A program made the position numbers and the translations under genes. 13,527 nt of DNA from Candidatus Rifleibacteriota bacterium. Its GTDB lineage: Bacteria; UBP17; UBA6191; JACPRK01. This document shows, piece after piece, positions 9,601-13,520 of the stretch; the stretch's first letter is position 1, and the number at the start of each line of letters is the position of its first letter. Below the pieces are notes generated by a model that was given only the letters and a program-made list of their open reading frames with translations, was not told where the DNA came from and ran no database searches. Location: assembly GCA_016213865.1 (NCBI GenBank), contig JACQZL010000066.1, forward strand, positions 1 to 13,527, given 5' to 3'.

Positions 9601-10429
9601 TCACCAGATCGAGCTCGGAGGGGACGAGCTGGACTGCAGCGGTGGAGACGACCATGTTGTTGGCGGCGGAGGTCTCCGCGATGTACCCGAAGGGGTTGGC
9701 ATGTGCCCCCACCCAGTAAGTGCCGGGGCCGACGGCGGAAGGAACCTGGAACTGGGCCGAGCCGGTACCCACTTGATTGGGCGAACAGTAGGCGTAAGCG
9801 GTGTCGAGGAGGGAGTCCTGGGCGGTGCTGAGGGTCTGGTCCAGGCTCAAGTAGCACCGGGTCTCCACATTCATTGCCCGGAAGTTGGCCGACGGAGCCT
9901 GATAGAAGACCGAGAAGCCGACGTCGAGTAGCCGGTTCAGGGGGCTCGAGCCCTGGGGGCCCCAGACCGACACGGCCTGCAAGTCGATCCTGGGCGGGCC
10001 CAGCGTCAACGTGCCGGCGTTGCTCTGGCTGAAGTACTGCGGAGTGCCTCCGCCTACGGGCCTGTAGTAGCCCGAGAAGTTGAGGCTGGCCGTGCCCTGC
10101 GCGAAGCTGTTCAGCAAGGTCAACACGACCGCGGAAGTGACCGTCTGCCCCGCAGCAAGGCTTGGATATCCGGTCGGGAGGTCGTAGTAGTCGATGACGC
10201 GGGGCGAGCTGTCGAGCCAGAGAGCGGTCATCTCCAGATCGGTGCCGGAGAGGTTCTTCAACTGGACGACGATTGTGGCGATCTGGCTGGGGCTCACCGA
10301 GGCGGGAGCGGTCACCTGGTCGATCACTATCGAGCCCGTCTGGGCGGTGGCTGGAGCAGCCATCAACGCCAGGAGAGCCAGGATGAAACAGAGCCAGCAG
10401 GCGGTCGATGAAGAGTAGAAACGATGCAC
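635..10429 (-). CDS. Giant secreted modular protein: CARDB repeats, PPC, NHL propeller, PKD/Ig-like domains
   Basis: The product has 3264 residues. A Sec signal peptide (basic start, hydrophobic core about 10-25, likely cleavage after ATA at 27-29) is followed by about 13 CARDB-type units of roughly 125 residues, each ending in a Gly-Xaa-Tyr-Tyr strand and an Asn-Asn turn. Units 1-5 span about 30-650 and units 6-13 about 771-1770; a PPC domain (about 655-770, DVDFYTF...GTYFVSV) sits between them. Next come a PKD-like domain (1774-1865), six NHL blades (about 1890-2240, e.g. GLNHRIRKV, GFSGDGG), a linker, and about six PKD/Ig-like domains (2347-3048). The C-terminus carries tandem GLDLISLPVDP modules. 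CARDB and PKD modules are typical of extracellular adhesion or matrix proteins. There is no LPXTG, PEP-CTERM or other anchor that I recognise. The GTG start has AAGG nine bases upstream and is the only start that keeps the signal peptide. Ligand and export route beyond Sec are unknown. Confidence 0.95.
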   Translation of the reverse strand: MHRFYSSSTACWLCFILALLALMAAPATAQTGSIVIDQVTAPASVSPSQIATIVVQLKNLSGTDLEMTALWLDSSPRVIDYYDLPTGYPSLAAGQTVTSAVVLTLLNSFAQGTASLNFSGYYRPVGGGTPQYFSQSNAGTLTLGPPRIDLQAVSVWGPQGSSPLNRLLDVGFSVFYQAPSANFRAMNVETRCYLSLDQTLSTAQDSLLDTAYAYCSPNQVGTGSAQFQVPSAVGPGTYWVGAHANPFGYIAETSAANNMVVSTAAVQLVPSELDLVMESVQPGTLSTSANSVLPVTYAVWYDAPQSAATLNSVSVVFYLSRDGLLDAADERFQVSEYVTLTPGGHGGRSFQLNVPAALAAASYTLIGQIDPPAPGAPNGSYREKNEANNTFAATGFPISVSANPVNLKPTQLTSPVQRASAGGLLPLEFSGVYEALSGSFQSYSFEVKFYLSSTPTYSTSAVYLGFDSFYKSPGQSFTSRQTFSLPVSTQPGPRYLVAFVDQSQWVAEGNRSDNVLASAVLTVDPCPIDLMVTGVRAQPVTLSVTAPLFVTATVQYGGVVDQSFSQQECQLDLYLSRDTVLDALDVKLQGGDRPILSPGEQRDLSMVVTGPFTVDPGLWYVLASLTSAATPYETNRTNNVNRTAVAHLLVRPPDDHPDLATSTQVPRDLLSTGKPTGGRIDFPRDVDFYTFQATAGQVVCLRFSGFSAANVTVYDQSGTRVLRRQQSTGSATMGTSLDYIPVLTSGTYFVSVQYVSDLEYGSYQLGLLQFAADVRPVSLTTGGTRSLLEALPLTLSVAFTTTPTGVDAPPVDLSASFYLSPSPTFDPATGHLLGGKSWQAIPNETSTVSAQFIPPFTYPPLAAGNYWVGALVDAAQVVAETSERNNFLVSANPVSLTSATLDVIPSNLTFAASGSPNALISGTYLNLIDGPAVPLGPYNVRTDFFLSQDAVWSNSDRRLEQFVVNQNLGQQVLLDFTVTIPKETTPGAYYLILVANANGAVPESNVGNSVLARSFTVGQPVIDLSIDSARIMTDTVAPGQYLSNEVSVHYTAPTSRFTSLTVSVMPYLAFDPAGQSPVVNTFMLSSETISPNTTRTYMPSLEVPETIPPGSYYVAFSIGRYESYGETTTANNLRVLPTPVTVTQPIQDLLLTDFTAALTTTAGFGLVPVTATAQVTGSIGMETGQGSAWTTVKFTLIDPAGAEVPNISHQTSTFMSGIGPREFSATLSLPRNLSPGLYQIQAVVDPSFSQADLTRANNVLRLPLAITSPAIDFVVQDLRALATTVSVGDNVPLSGTVRFDAPSLAFQNDSVKFSGYLSLDRSLDRVADISLGTLSLTLKPKQVLNAKTTLQVPATIAQGSYYLGGEIDSTHEFSELNEGNNLLFSERSTTIGPSELDLALVGFQAQRTSFLPAELLPVTATVEYRAPSAGFPSVSTTVSVFLSNDGTLDRALDPEIGKALISLQPGSYGLYRIDAKVLGAFPAGTYTLFGVVDPDQKVAELDRANNVRVNSFPVTLGSPAIDLSASGLTFSPSSIAPTGYLTVAATFLLDPKAAQVLPTNCQARFYLLPQNRFDKWAAWHLLTESVTLTPNRPFSFSRSCELFYVPPGTYYVAAGLDPEGTYAESNELNNLAIGATPLTVTERPSYDLAVGPFQLASTSVTGGSRLQIPYTVTFSSPVAGRHVHTGASLYFTLASAADATATQGASLGSYYLYSLDSDRPNTGTVTVTVPHGTPAGTYRVVTEVRSYESTDPNATNNVAVSTNTLPLQPATSNSPPSVDAGPGRIAALGRALSLVAKYEDADGDEVTLAWSQVSGTAALPAGTVTTAEVLRFQPPAVGTYVMRVTATDSLGASSSSDLTVLVRDPSQLGPIIETVIGPVTPSAGSREGLPPLETTVCGPDGVALNSGTGDVYYLESSSSRVRKLDRASNRVNTVAGPVTSLSSKDGGKSDLARPGKTSRPDQASSGGAGFLGDGLAGTSALFGHPKGISLDLANNLLIADMENHRIRHVGAVVTTLAGGGSFSAFGSGGYTGDGLAPTAATLNYPEHAVQAPNSDYYIADTGNHVVRRVRGATISTVAGTGFPGSTGDGGQATAATLNRPSYLAMDGANALLIVDSGAHRVRRVDLTTGLITTVGGTGSPGFSGDEGAFDKAQLNGPAGIATDSSGASFVADGLNHRIRKVEASTRRITTLGGVGVGGFSGDGGPAALAHLQAPAGMAIDSQKNLYYADRAGMVRTISTVAAAAPPAIVLRPTDSTASFSAANDTDATLTGVQALVGYTGLSSGLDGHGATLEVRSIGGSTPQIYTGVIRGTGILFTGVTLVPGTGYELTLRDTTTDSVLQRQIVAEGVPPVAVIRATVKLVGGPQVVRLDGAGSYHPSGAEQLSYRWTILRQPAGSPDLSDLDATATAIVYKAFRSGQYSFRLEVTDLKGRTNSQDLDFQIVNVAPVASAGPDRQFLMPSPGSGVPLDRTTTVVLLDGRGSMDVNSDPITYKWTLATRPLPMTGTTTRTTSPIFLEGSENTPVARVKFSEDKKDGALLDAGLHQFELEVSDGSLTDKRSVKVLAIDPKNLVPNANAGLDRAVAITRRSATLTDIVDNISDPVSPNKVAFVRLDGRESADSPRPGALPRPLKYQWTVAGAPAGSVVTSPAFPLEATTALARFYPDHPGLYTFQLVVNNGIFDSPPDLVNVLVTVRKQNAPPTADFRVRGANGRVSTIATPVLTFAVDDLVTLDGTLSTDADDVNQLKYLWTQTAGSRVALAPSDTESTPSFTPTTPGVYEFELVVTDPKGARSQPSRGRLLVTTTGETVPRLRLEVQRLAGGDVGADFGDELTESTTRSLTVTVSADPLRPTTVLLTAHVTDPDVTARRRKLTYVFRQVSGPTVALTTATADTFELSSQVQFAPTTSRVLMFEGRVLKQYLNGNPTGVEVRRYLRVRVNSPRNKVPFAQARVLLSSKAPVGLCQPVSLDATGSYDPDTPSVVYRWTQVAGPQVVLSNPYSAQTTFVTPDLGSDEPREVWFSLIVDDGNDQSEPANISVVLDPTTVQSEQVALSRGLDLISLPVDPVLPATYTAADLATFTSSPIVIRAGSSGGTGRFEVWGPGLGGTPFAIEGNHGYFVASRQPAVAGQQVVFPQLMGSCWTGTGLQCALARGLDLISLPVDPALPASYTAADLATFTSSPIVVRAGSGVNLVSYPRGFPEYETAASLAQRAGATFVARVNPATGKLEVYLPDTGMTAFPIEAGRAYLLSAPSSGVLTLPTCSQ
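871..987 (-). repeat. Direct repeat in giant gene, downstream copy
   Basis: This 117-base stretch encodes the second GLDLISLPVDP module of the giant protein. It matches 1165-1281 at an offset of 294 bases (98 codons, in frame), with 11 differences in the first 100 bases. The module start is then joined directly to a second, diverged module start reading VNLVSYP. This looks like an internal duplication. Confidence 0.85.
1165..1281 (-). repeat. Direct repeat in giant gene, upstream copy
   Basis: This is the partner of 871-987. It encodes the first GLDLISLPVDP module, which continues into a complete module ending in FAIEGNHGYFV. The two encoded segments differ by about three conservative substitutions in 36 residues, so the duplication is recent relative to the rest of the protein or has been homogenised. 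Confidence 0.85.
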
Positions 10430-10495
10430 TTTGCCCAGCCTTCGGATTCCCTTCGCCGCGCCCCCGTCCTCGCCGTCGTGCGAGGAGAGAGCGGA

Positions 10496-10510
10496 CCTGA
10501 GGATCTCAGG
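10496..10510. promoter_or_regulatory. Perfect 6-3-6 palindrome CCTGAG-GAT-CTCAGG
   Basis: The palindrome lies just downstream of the candidate -10 of the giant gene and about 67 bases before its start codon, a position where a repressor site would block transcription. It is also compatible with a small RNA hairpin. It is short enough to occur by chance in GC-rich DNA. Confidence 0.25.
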
Positions 10511-10511
10511 A

Positions 10512-10538
10512 ACTGTAACACCAATCGTGCCATCTCAA
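10512..10538 (-). promoter_or_regulatory. Weak sigma70-like promoter candidate for the giant gene
   Basis: On the minus strand TTGAGA (10538-10533) is followed after 15 bases by TACAGT (10517-10512). The -35 is good, the -10 matches four of six positions, and the spacer is shorter than the usual 17. The start codon lies about 83 bases further on. It is the best candidate I find in this leader, but weak. Confidence 0.2.
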
Positions 10539-10612
10539 CACGCCCGGAGCGAGGCTCGGGTGCGAACGCAGAACCCGGGGAGCCGCATGACTGGGTGCGT
10601 GGTTCAAGGAGT

Positions 10613-10686
10613 TGTAGCGCGGGCCCTTGTGGCCCGCCACGGTCGGCGGACCGCTTCCAGAGCGGGGGACAAGCCCCCGCGCTACA
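10613..10686. repeat. Palindromic GTAGCGCGGG element, copy 1
   Basis: The left arm TGTAGCGCGGGCCCTTGTGG at 10613 is the inverse of the right arm at 10661-10686 (GCGGGGGACAAGCCCCCGCG followed by CTACA). The outer TGTAGCGCGGG/CCCGCGCTACA bases pair perfectly, and each arm is itself a small hairpin (GGGCC..GGCCC; GCGGGGG..CCCCCGC). The same design recurs at 11936-12008. It resembles REP/MITE-type non-autonomous repeats of bacterial intergenic DNA. Confidence 0.8.
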
Positions 10687-10793
10687 CCACTCGCGAGGCC
10701 GGTTGCAGTTGTTAACCCACGAACCGCGCGCGCACCCGCGAGGCTCCTGCACGGCTCCCGGCGGGACGGAGGGCCCGGCGGTACTCTGGCCTC

Positions 10794-10832
10794 GCCCCTC
10801 CCAGGGCATCCTGTGCACTGCTCGGGGAGGGC
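10794..10832 (-). terminator. GC-rich hairpin after the permease gene
   Basis: GCCCCTCCC (10794-10802) can pair with GGGGAGGGC (10824-10832) with a one-base slip, starting about 30 bases past the permease stop codon. No T-run follows on the minus strand, so it is not a canonical intrinsic terminator. It may only stabilise the mRNA end. Confidence 0.25.
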
Positions 10833-10861
10833 AGGGGTGGGGGGAACTCAGGTTAGCCCTG

Positions 10862-11647
10862 TCACGCTCCCCGGGCCACCATCAGCGAACCTGACTCGTA
10901 GCGACGCAGCCCCACCTGGAACAGGATGCGGCCCGCTGCGAGGCTCGCCGCGGCGCCCAGGACGAGCAAGAGGAAGCCGCCGATCGAGAACTCGCGAAGC
11001 AGGGCGACCGGCAAGTAGGTCATCAGCCCGGCCGGGATCGCCGTGAACAGCACCACCCGCGTCCAGCCGCTGAAGATGCCGGGCGGGTAAAGCGAGAAGG
11101 TGAGGATGGCGTTCGTCATGAGGCCGGCCAGACCCTCGGCCGAGCCGACGAAGAAGGCCAACGAGGCGGCCGCCACGCTAAAGCCCAGGAAGACCGCAGC
11201 CGAGAGGATCGAAACCACCGCGAAGAGCGCCAGCCCCGCGAGCGACGTGTCCCCGACCATCCCGTAGAGCAGCAGTCCGAACAGCAGGTCTCCCCACGCC
11301 GAGACGTTCATCCCGCTGACCAGCAAGTGGAGCATCGGGTCCGGCGGCATCGACAGCACGGAGTCGAGCTTTCCCTGCGCGATCTGCGTGGCCAGGGTCG
11401 TGACGTTGCCGAAGAGCCCGACCGCCAGCCCAAAGGCGGTGGTCCCCACCGCGTACAGGAGCAACATGTCCTGCATCCGCCAGTCGCCGACCGAACCGAA
11501 CTTGCCGAAGACCACCCACCAGAAGAAGAGCAGGAAGAGGTCGTTGAGCATCATGAACACGACCTGCGCAAGGAAGCTCGCGCGGTACTCCATCGCGGCG
11601 CGCAACTGGATGGAGGCCATCGCGGCTATGAAGCGGAGGGTGCGCAT
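10862..11647 (-). CDS. ABC-2 type transporter permease, DUF990/COG3694-like
   Basis: The 261-residue product is a polytopic inner-membrane protein with about six hydrophobic segments (roughly 25-47, 61-80, 117-132, 137-168, 198-217, 222-245). Family-typical features are the amphipathic N-terminus ending in EYRASF (20-25), the cytoplasmic segment QGKLDSVLSMPPDPML (91-106), where members have a GxLDxxLxxPxDP pattern, YPPGIFSGW (187-195), and a C-terminal RRYESGS. Members are usually encoded next to an ATP-binding subunit and a second permease and move an unknown substrate. Neither partner is in the window; both sides are repeat-rich spacer. The length is normal for the family. The ATG at 11647 has no convincing Shine-Dalgarno, but it gives the expected N-terminus; an internal Met at residue 10 is an alternative. 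The substrate cannot be inferred. Confidence 0.9.
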   Translation of the reverse strand: MRTLRFIAAMASIQLRAAMEYRASFLAQVVFMMLNDLFLLFFWWVVFGKFGSVGDWRMQDMLLLYAVGTTAFGLAVGLFGNVTTLATQIAQGKLDSVLSMPPDPMLHLLVSGMNVSAWGDLLFGLLLYGMVGDTSLAGLALFAVVSILSAAVFLGFSVAAASLAFFVGSAEGLAGLMTNAILTFSLYPPGIFSGWTRVVLFTAIPAGLMTYLPVALLREFSIGGFLLLVLGAAASLAAGRILFQVGLRRYESGSLMVARGA

Positions 11648-11776
11648 GGGAGATGGAGACCGGGATGACGGCCCTCGGCCTTCGGTTTCAAGTCTGTGCT
11701 CTCCTGGCTTCAGTCTTTCAGTCCCTGGCAGCAGGCCAAGAGCCCGTCAGAAAACAAAAATGGCAATCCAATCTCT

Positions 11777-11857
11777 CGTCGTCCCCGCGAAAGCGGGGAC
11801 CCAGAGAGCGCTGCGAAGGCGGGTCGACTCTGGATTCCCGCTTTCGCGGGAATGACG
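11777..11857. repeat. 81-bp inverted repeat of the CCCGCGAAAGCGGG type
   Basis: Two 30-base arms (11777-11806 and 11828-11857) are inverted copies with four differences, all compatible with G-U pairing in RNA, around a 21-base centre. Each arm contains its own hairpin CCCGC-GAAA-GCGGG or its inverse. Repeats with this core and flanking CCAGAG/CTCTGG are widespread in bacterial spacers and behave as REP/MITE-like sequences. On the minus strand a T-rich stretch lies about 20 bases beyond it. Confidence 0.9.
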
Positions 11858-11894
11858 GACCGGTCAGCCAGATCATCGGGAACAAGTGAGACGG

Positions 11895-12064
11895 GGGAGC
11901 GTCCCTGGAACATGGGGAAGTCGAGTCCCACATGTTGTAGCGCGGGGGCTTGTCCCCCGCCATGTGAGCGGCTTCCCACGACCGGCGGGAAACAAGCCCC
12001 CGCGCTTCGATCACCGGAGAGGCCAACGGCGCAGTGCGGCTTCCCACTTTTCAGGGACGCTCCC
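11895..12064. repeat. Nested inverted repeat, outer arms GGGAGCGTCCCTG
   Basis: The outer arms are 11895-11920 and 12040-12064. They share an exact 13-base GGGAGCGTCCCTG and a diverged AAAGTGGGAAG-like part, in inverted orientation. Inside lies a second palindrome (11936-12008) of another family. The unit can fold as a stem with an internal cruciform. It looks like one palindromic repeat inserted into, or co-evolved within, another. Confidence 0.75.
11936..12008. repeat. Palindromic GTAGCGCGGG element, copy 2
   Basis: TGTAGCGCGGGGGCTTGTCC at 11936 is inverted at 11984-12006 (GGCGGGAAACAAGCCCCCGC followed by GCT). It belongs to the same family as 10613-10686: the arm starting TGTAGCGCGGGGGCTTGTCC is nearly identical to the inverse of that copy's right arm. 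The two copies lie about 1.25 kb apart, on either side of the permease gene. Confidence 0.8.
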
Positions 12065-12260
12065 GTGAGACGGTTACTCCTTGACGGGCCCCAACTGAAA
12101 GACAGAGAACAGGAGACTGCAGACTGGAGACTCCGAATCCAACCTCCGGACCGACGTCCGGTCCCAAGACCTGGGTCCAGGACAAGGCCCGGGCCCCGGA
12201 GTCGGGCCTCGAGCCGCAGCTCGAGTCTCGAACCCCGAGGGCCGAGGGCCGACTCCCGAG

Positions 12261-13274
12261 TCAGGGCCTGCCGCCCATCGTCATCGCCATGATCGACTTG
12301 ACCGTGTGCAGCCGGTTCTCGGCCTGGTCGAAGACGACCGACTGCGGGCCGTCGATGACCCCGTCGGTCACTTCGGAGCCGCGGTCGGCGGGCAGCGGGT
12401 GCATGTAAATGGCGTTCTTGGCCGCGAGGGCCATGCGGGCCTCGTTGGCGATCCAGCTCTTGTACTTGTCCAGGAGGGCCATGCCCTGGGCCTTCTTCTG
12501 GTCCTCGGGGACGCCCTGGTCGGCCAGATACTGGTGGCAACCCCAGGACTTCGGATAGAGGACGACGGCGTCCTTGGCGGCCTCGTCCATGTCGTTGACG
12601 ATCTCGAACTTCGTGTTGTTCTCGGCGGCGAGCTTCTTGGCCAGCTCGGCTTCCTTGGGCATCAGGTAGAACTCCTTGGGATGCGCGAGGGTCACGTCGA
12701 CGCCGAAGCGGGGCAGCAGGGTGACCAGCCCCTGGGCGACGGAGAGCGGGCGCGCGTACGACGGGGCGTACGTCCAGGAGACGACGAACTTGAGACCGCG
12801 GAGGTTGTTGCCGAACTTCTCGCGGATCGTCATGAGGTCCGCGGCGGCCTGGCAGGGATGATCGACGTCGCACTGCAGGTTGATGACGGGAATGTCGGCC
12901 CAGTGGGCCACCTCGCGGATGTACTTGTTGCCGACGCCGTAGAAGCAGTTGCGGATGGCGATTCCGTGGCCGTAGCGAGAGAGCACCTTGCCGGTGTCCT
13001 TCGGGGTCTCACCGTGCGAGATCTGGAGCTTGTCGGGGGTGAGGTCGTGGGCATGGCCGCCGAGCTGCGTCATGCCGGCCTCGGTCGAGTTGCGGGTGCG
13101 CGTCGACTGCTCGAAGAACATCATGAACAGGGTCTTGTCGCGCAGCAAGCGGTGAGGCCGGCCCAGCGCGAAGGAGCGCTTCAGATCCCACGAGACCTCC
13201 AGCATGGTCTCCAGCTCCTCCACCGTCCAGTCCTTGGTCTCGATCCAGTCCTTGCCTCGCATCAACGTGTTCAT
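12261..13274 (-). CDS. Knotted-type carbamoyltransferase (YgeW / acetylornithine carbamoyltransferase group)
   Basis: The 337-residue cytoplasmic enzyme should transfer the carbamoyl group from carbamoyl phosphate to an amino acceptor. Visible motifs are STRTR (57-61, carbamoyl-phosphate binding), HPCQ (139-142), the segment SWTYAPSYARPLS (166-178) that corresponds to the Pro-rich region of knotted transcarbamylases, YPKSWG, and HPLPADRG (292-299) followed by an OTCase-like DGPQSVVFDQAENRLH tail. IRNCFYGVGNKYIREV (107-122) is close to YgeW-type proteins. Ornithine, acetylornithine and YgeW enzymes usually have HCLP where this one has HPLP, as in aspartate carbamoyltransferases. The acceptor is therefore uncertain, and no arginine or purine-catabolism gene lies nearby. 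I chose ATG 13274 because GGAGG lies ten bases upstream and the N-terminus fits the family; an upstream in-frame ATG at 13349 would add 25 Arg/Gly-rich residues without family character. Confidence 0.9.
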   Translation of the reverse strand: MNTLMRGKDWIETKDWTVEELETMLEVSWDLKRSFALGRPHRLLRDKTLFMMFFEQSTRTRNSTEAGMTQLGGHAHDLTPDKLQISHGETPKDTGKVLSRYGHGIAIRNCFYGVGNKYIREVAHWADIPVINLQCDVDHPCQAAADLMTIREKFGNNLRGLKFVVSWTYAPSYARPLSVAQGLVTLLPRFGVDVTLAHPKEFYLMPKEAELAKKLAAENNTKFEIVNDMDEAAKDAVVLYPKSWGCHQYLADQGVPEDQKKAQGMALLDKYKSWIANEARMALAAKNAIYMHPLPADRGSEVTDGVIDGPQSVVFDQAENRLHTVKSIMAMTMGGRP

Positions 13275-13381
13275 GCAGCACCATCCTCCGTGGCGGCCGG
13301 CGCCGTTCGGACGCCGGGGCCGCTCGTCAGTCCTCCCGGACCGAACCACTGAATCCGGGGTTGCTCGTCGCGAGCGCGGCC

Positions 13382-13410
13382 ATCCTAGTGGGGGGCCGTG
13401 GCCGAGTCAA
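13382..13410 (-). promoter_or_regulatory. Sigma70-like promoter of the carbamoyltransferase gene
   Basis: On the minus strand TTGACT (13410-13405) and TAGGAT (13387-13382) are separated by exactly 17 bases. The -35 matches five of six and the -10 four of six consensus bases. Transcription would begin near 13375, giving a leader of about 100 bases before the ATG at 13274. Confidence 0.5.
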
Positions 13411-13415
13411 TTCCG

Positions 13416-13427
13416 GGTCTCGAGACC
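13416..13427. promoter_or_regulatory. 12-base perfect palindrome GGTCTCGAGACC upstream of the -35
   Basis: The perfect palindrome sits five bases upstream of the promoter -35 hexamer, a position suited to an activator or repressor. It is not an ArgR box by sequence. No regulator is encoded in the window. Confidence 0.3.
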
Positions 13428-13486
13428 GGGTGCATGTCTCATAGGTGGTTCCACGCCTGTTTGGGAAGGCCCTGGCTTGACTCCTC

Positions 13487-13520
13487 GACACAGAGACACG
13501 GAGCCGCAGAGCCGCAGAGC
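13487..13520. repeat. Short purine-rich CACAGAGACACGGAG / GCCGCAGA repeat
   Basis: ACACAGAGACACGGAG is followed by two direct copies of GCCGCAGA. This low-complexity, slippage-like stretch resembles repeats seen in spacers of large bacterial genomes. It runs close to the window edge, so its full length is unknown. Confidence 0.4.

Larger units (their letters stand above)
10430..10861. other. Intergenic region, no gene; palindromic repeats and leader of the giant gene
   Basis: No open frame here has coding character. The frames present translate into Arg/Pro/Ser-rich text that reads through the palindromes. Contents from right to left: a GC-rich hairpin just after the permease stop, the GTAGCGCGGG palindrome, a smaller hairpin at 10557-10577 (CGGGTGCG-AA-CGCAGAACCCG, with a 3-base bulge), a weak promoter candidate, a 15-base palindrome, and the leader of the giant gene. 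Confidence 0.7.
11650..12260. other. Repeat-rich intergenic region, no gene
   Basis: About 610 bases without a supportable gene separate the carbamoyltransferase from the permease. Frames here read through palindromes and give repeat-typical peptides such as VVPAKAGTQ and IPAFAGMT, which mark non-coding repeats rather than proteins. It holds the 81-bp inverted repeat, the nested palindromic element and flanking GACTG motifs. The part next to the carbamoyltransferase stop (12165-12260) has several short hairpins (e.g. CTCGAG-CCGCAG-CTCGAG, GACCG-ACGTC-CGGTC) but no T-run on the minus strand, so I see no clear terminator. Confidence 0.75.

Noticed and set aside
10437..10861. Small genes in the spacer upstream of the giant protein
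   Set aside because: Open frames on both strands overlap the palindrome, have Arg/Pro/Ser-rich translations and lack ribosome binding sites or recognisable folds.
11740..11806. Intrinsic terminator formed by the CCCCGC hairpin and the following T-rich stretch on the minus strand
   Set aside because: The T-rich stretch begins about 20 bases after the stem, too far for a canonical intrinsic terminator, and the stem is part of a general repeat.
10430..12260. CRISPR array in the repeat-rich spacers
   Set aside because: The repeats are inverted pairs, not regularly spaced direct repeats, and there are no spacer units or cas genes.
11653..12292. Several plus-strand frames with VVPAKAGTQ, IPAFAGMT or SAGACPP peptides
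   Set aside because: These peptides are translations of the inverted repeats and recur whenever such repeats are read in frame. They do not indicate genes.
11710..12873. Minus-strand open frame of 387 codons over the spacer and the end of the carbamoyltransferase
   Set aside because: Its first half is an out-of-frame reading of the carbamoyltransferase, and its second half reads through palindromic repeats (peptides such as IPAKAGIQ).
13275..13349. Upstream ATG extending the carbamoyltransferase by 25 residues
   Set aside because: The extension is Arg/Gly/Pro-rich without family resemblance, while the ATG at 13274 has GGAGG at a suitable distance and begins where the family begins.
12306..13352. 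Plus-strand open frame of 348 codons opposite the carbamoyltransferase
   Set aside because: It is the antisense shadow of a well-conserved enzyme; the translation is a Val/Gly/Leu/Asp-rich string without motifs.
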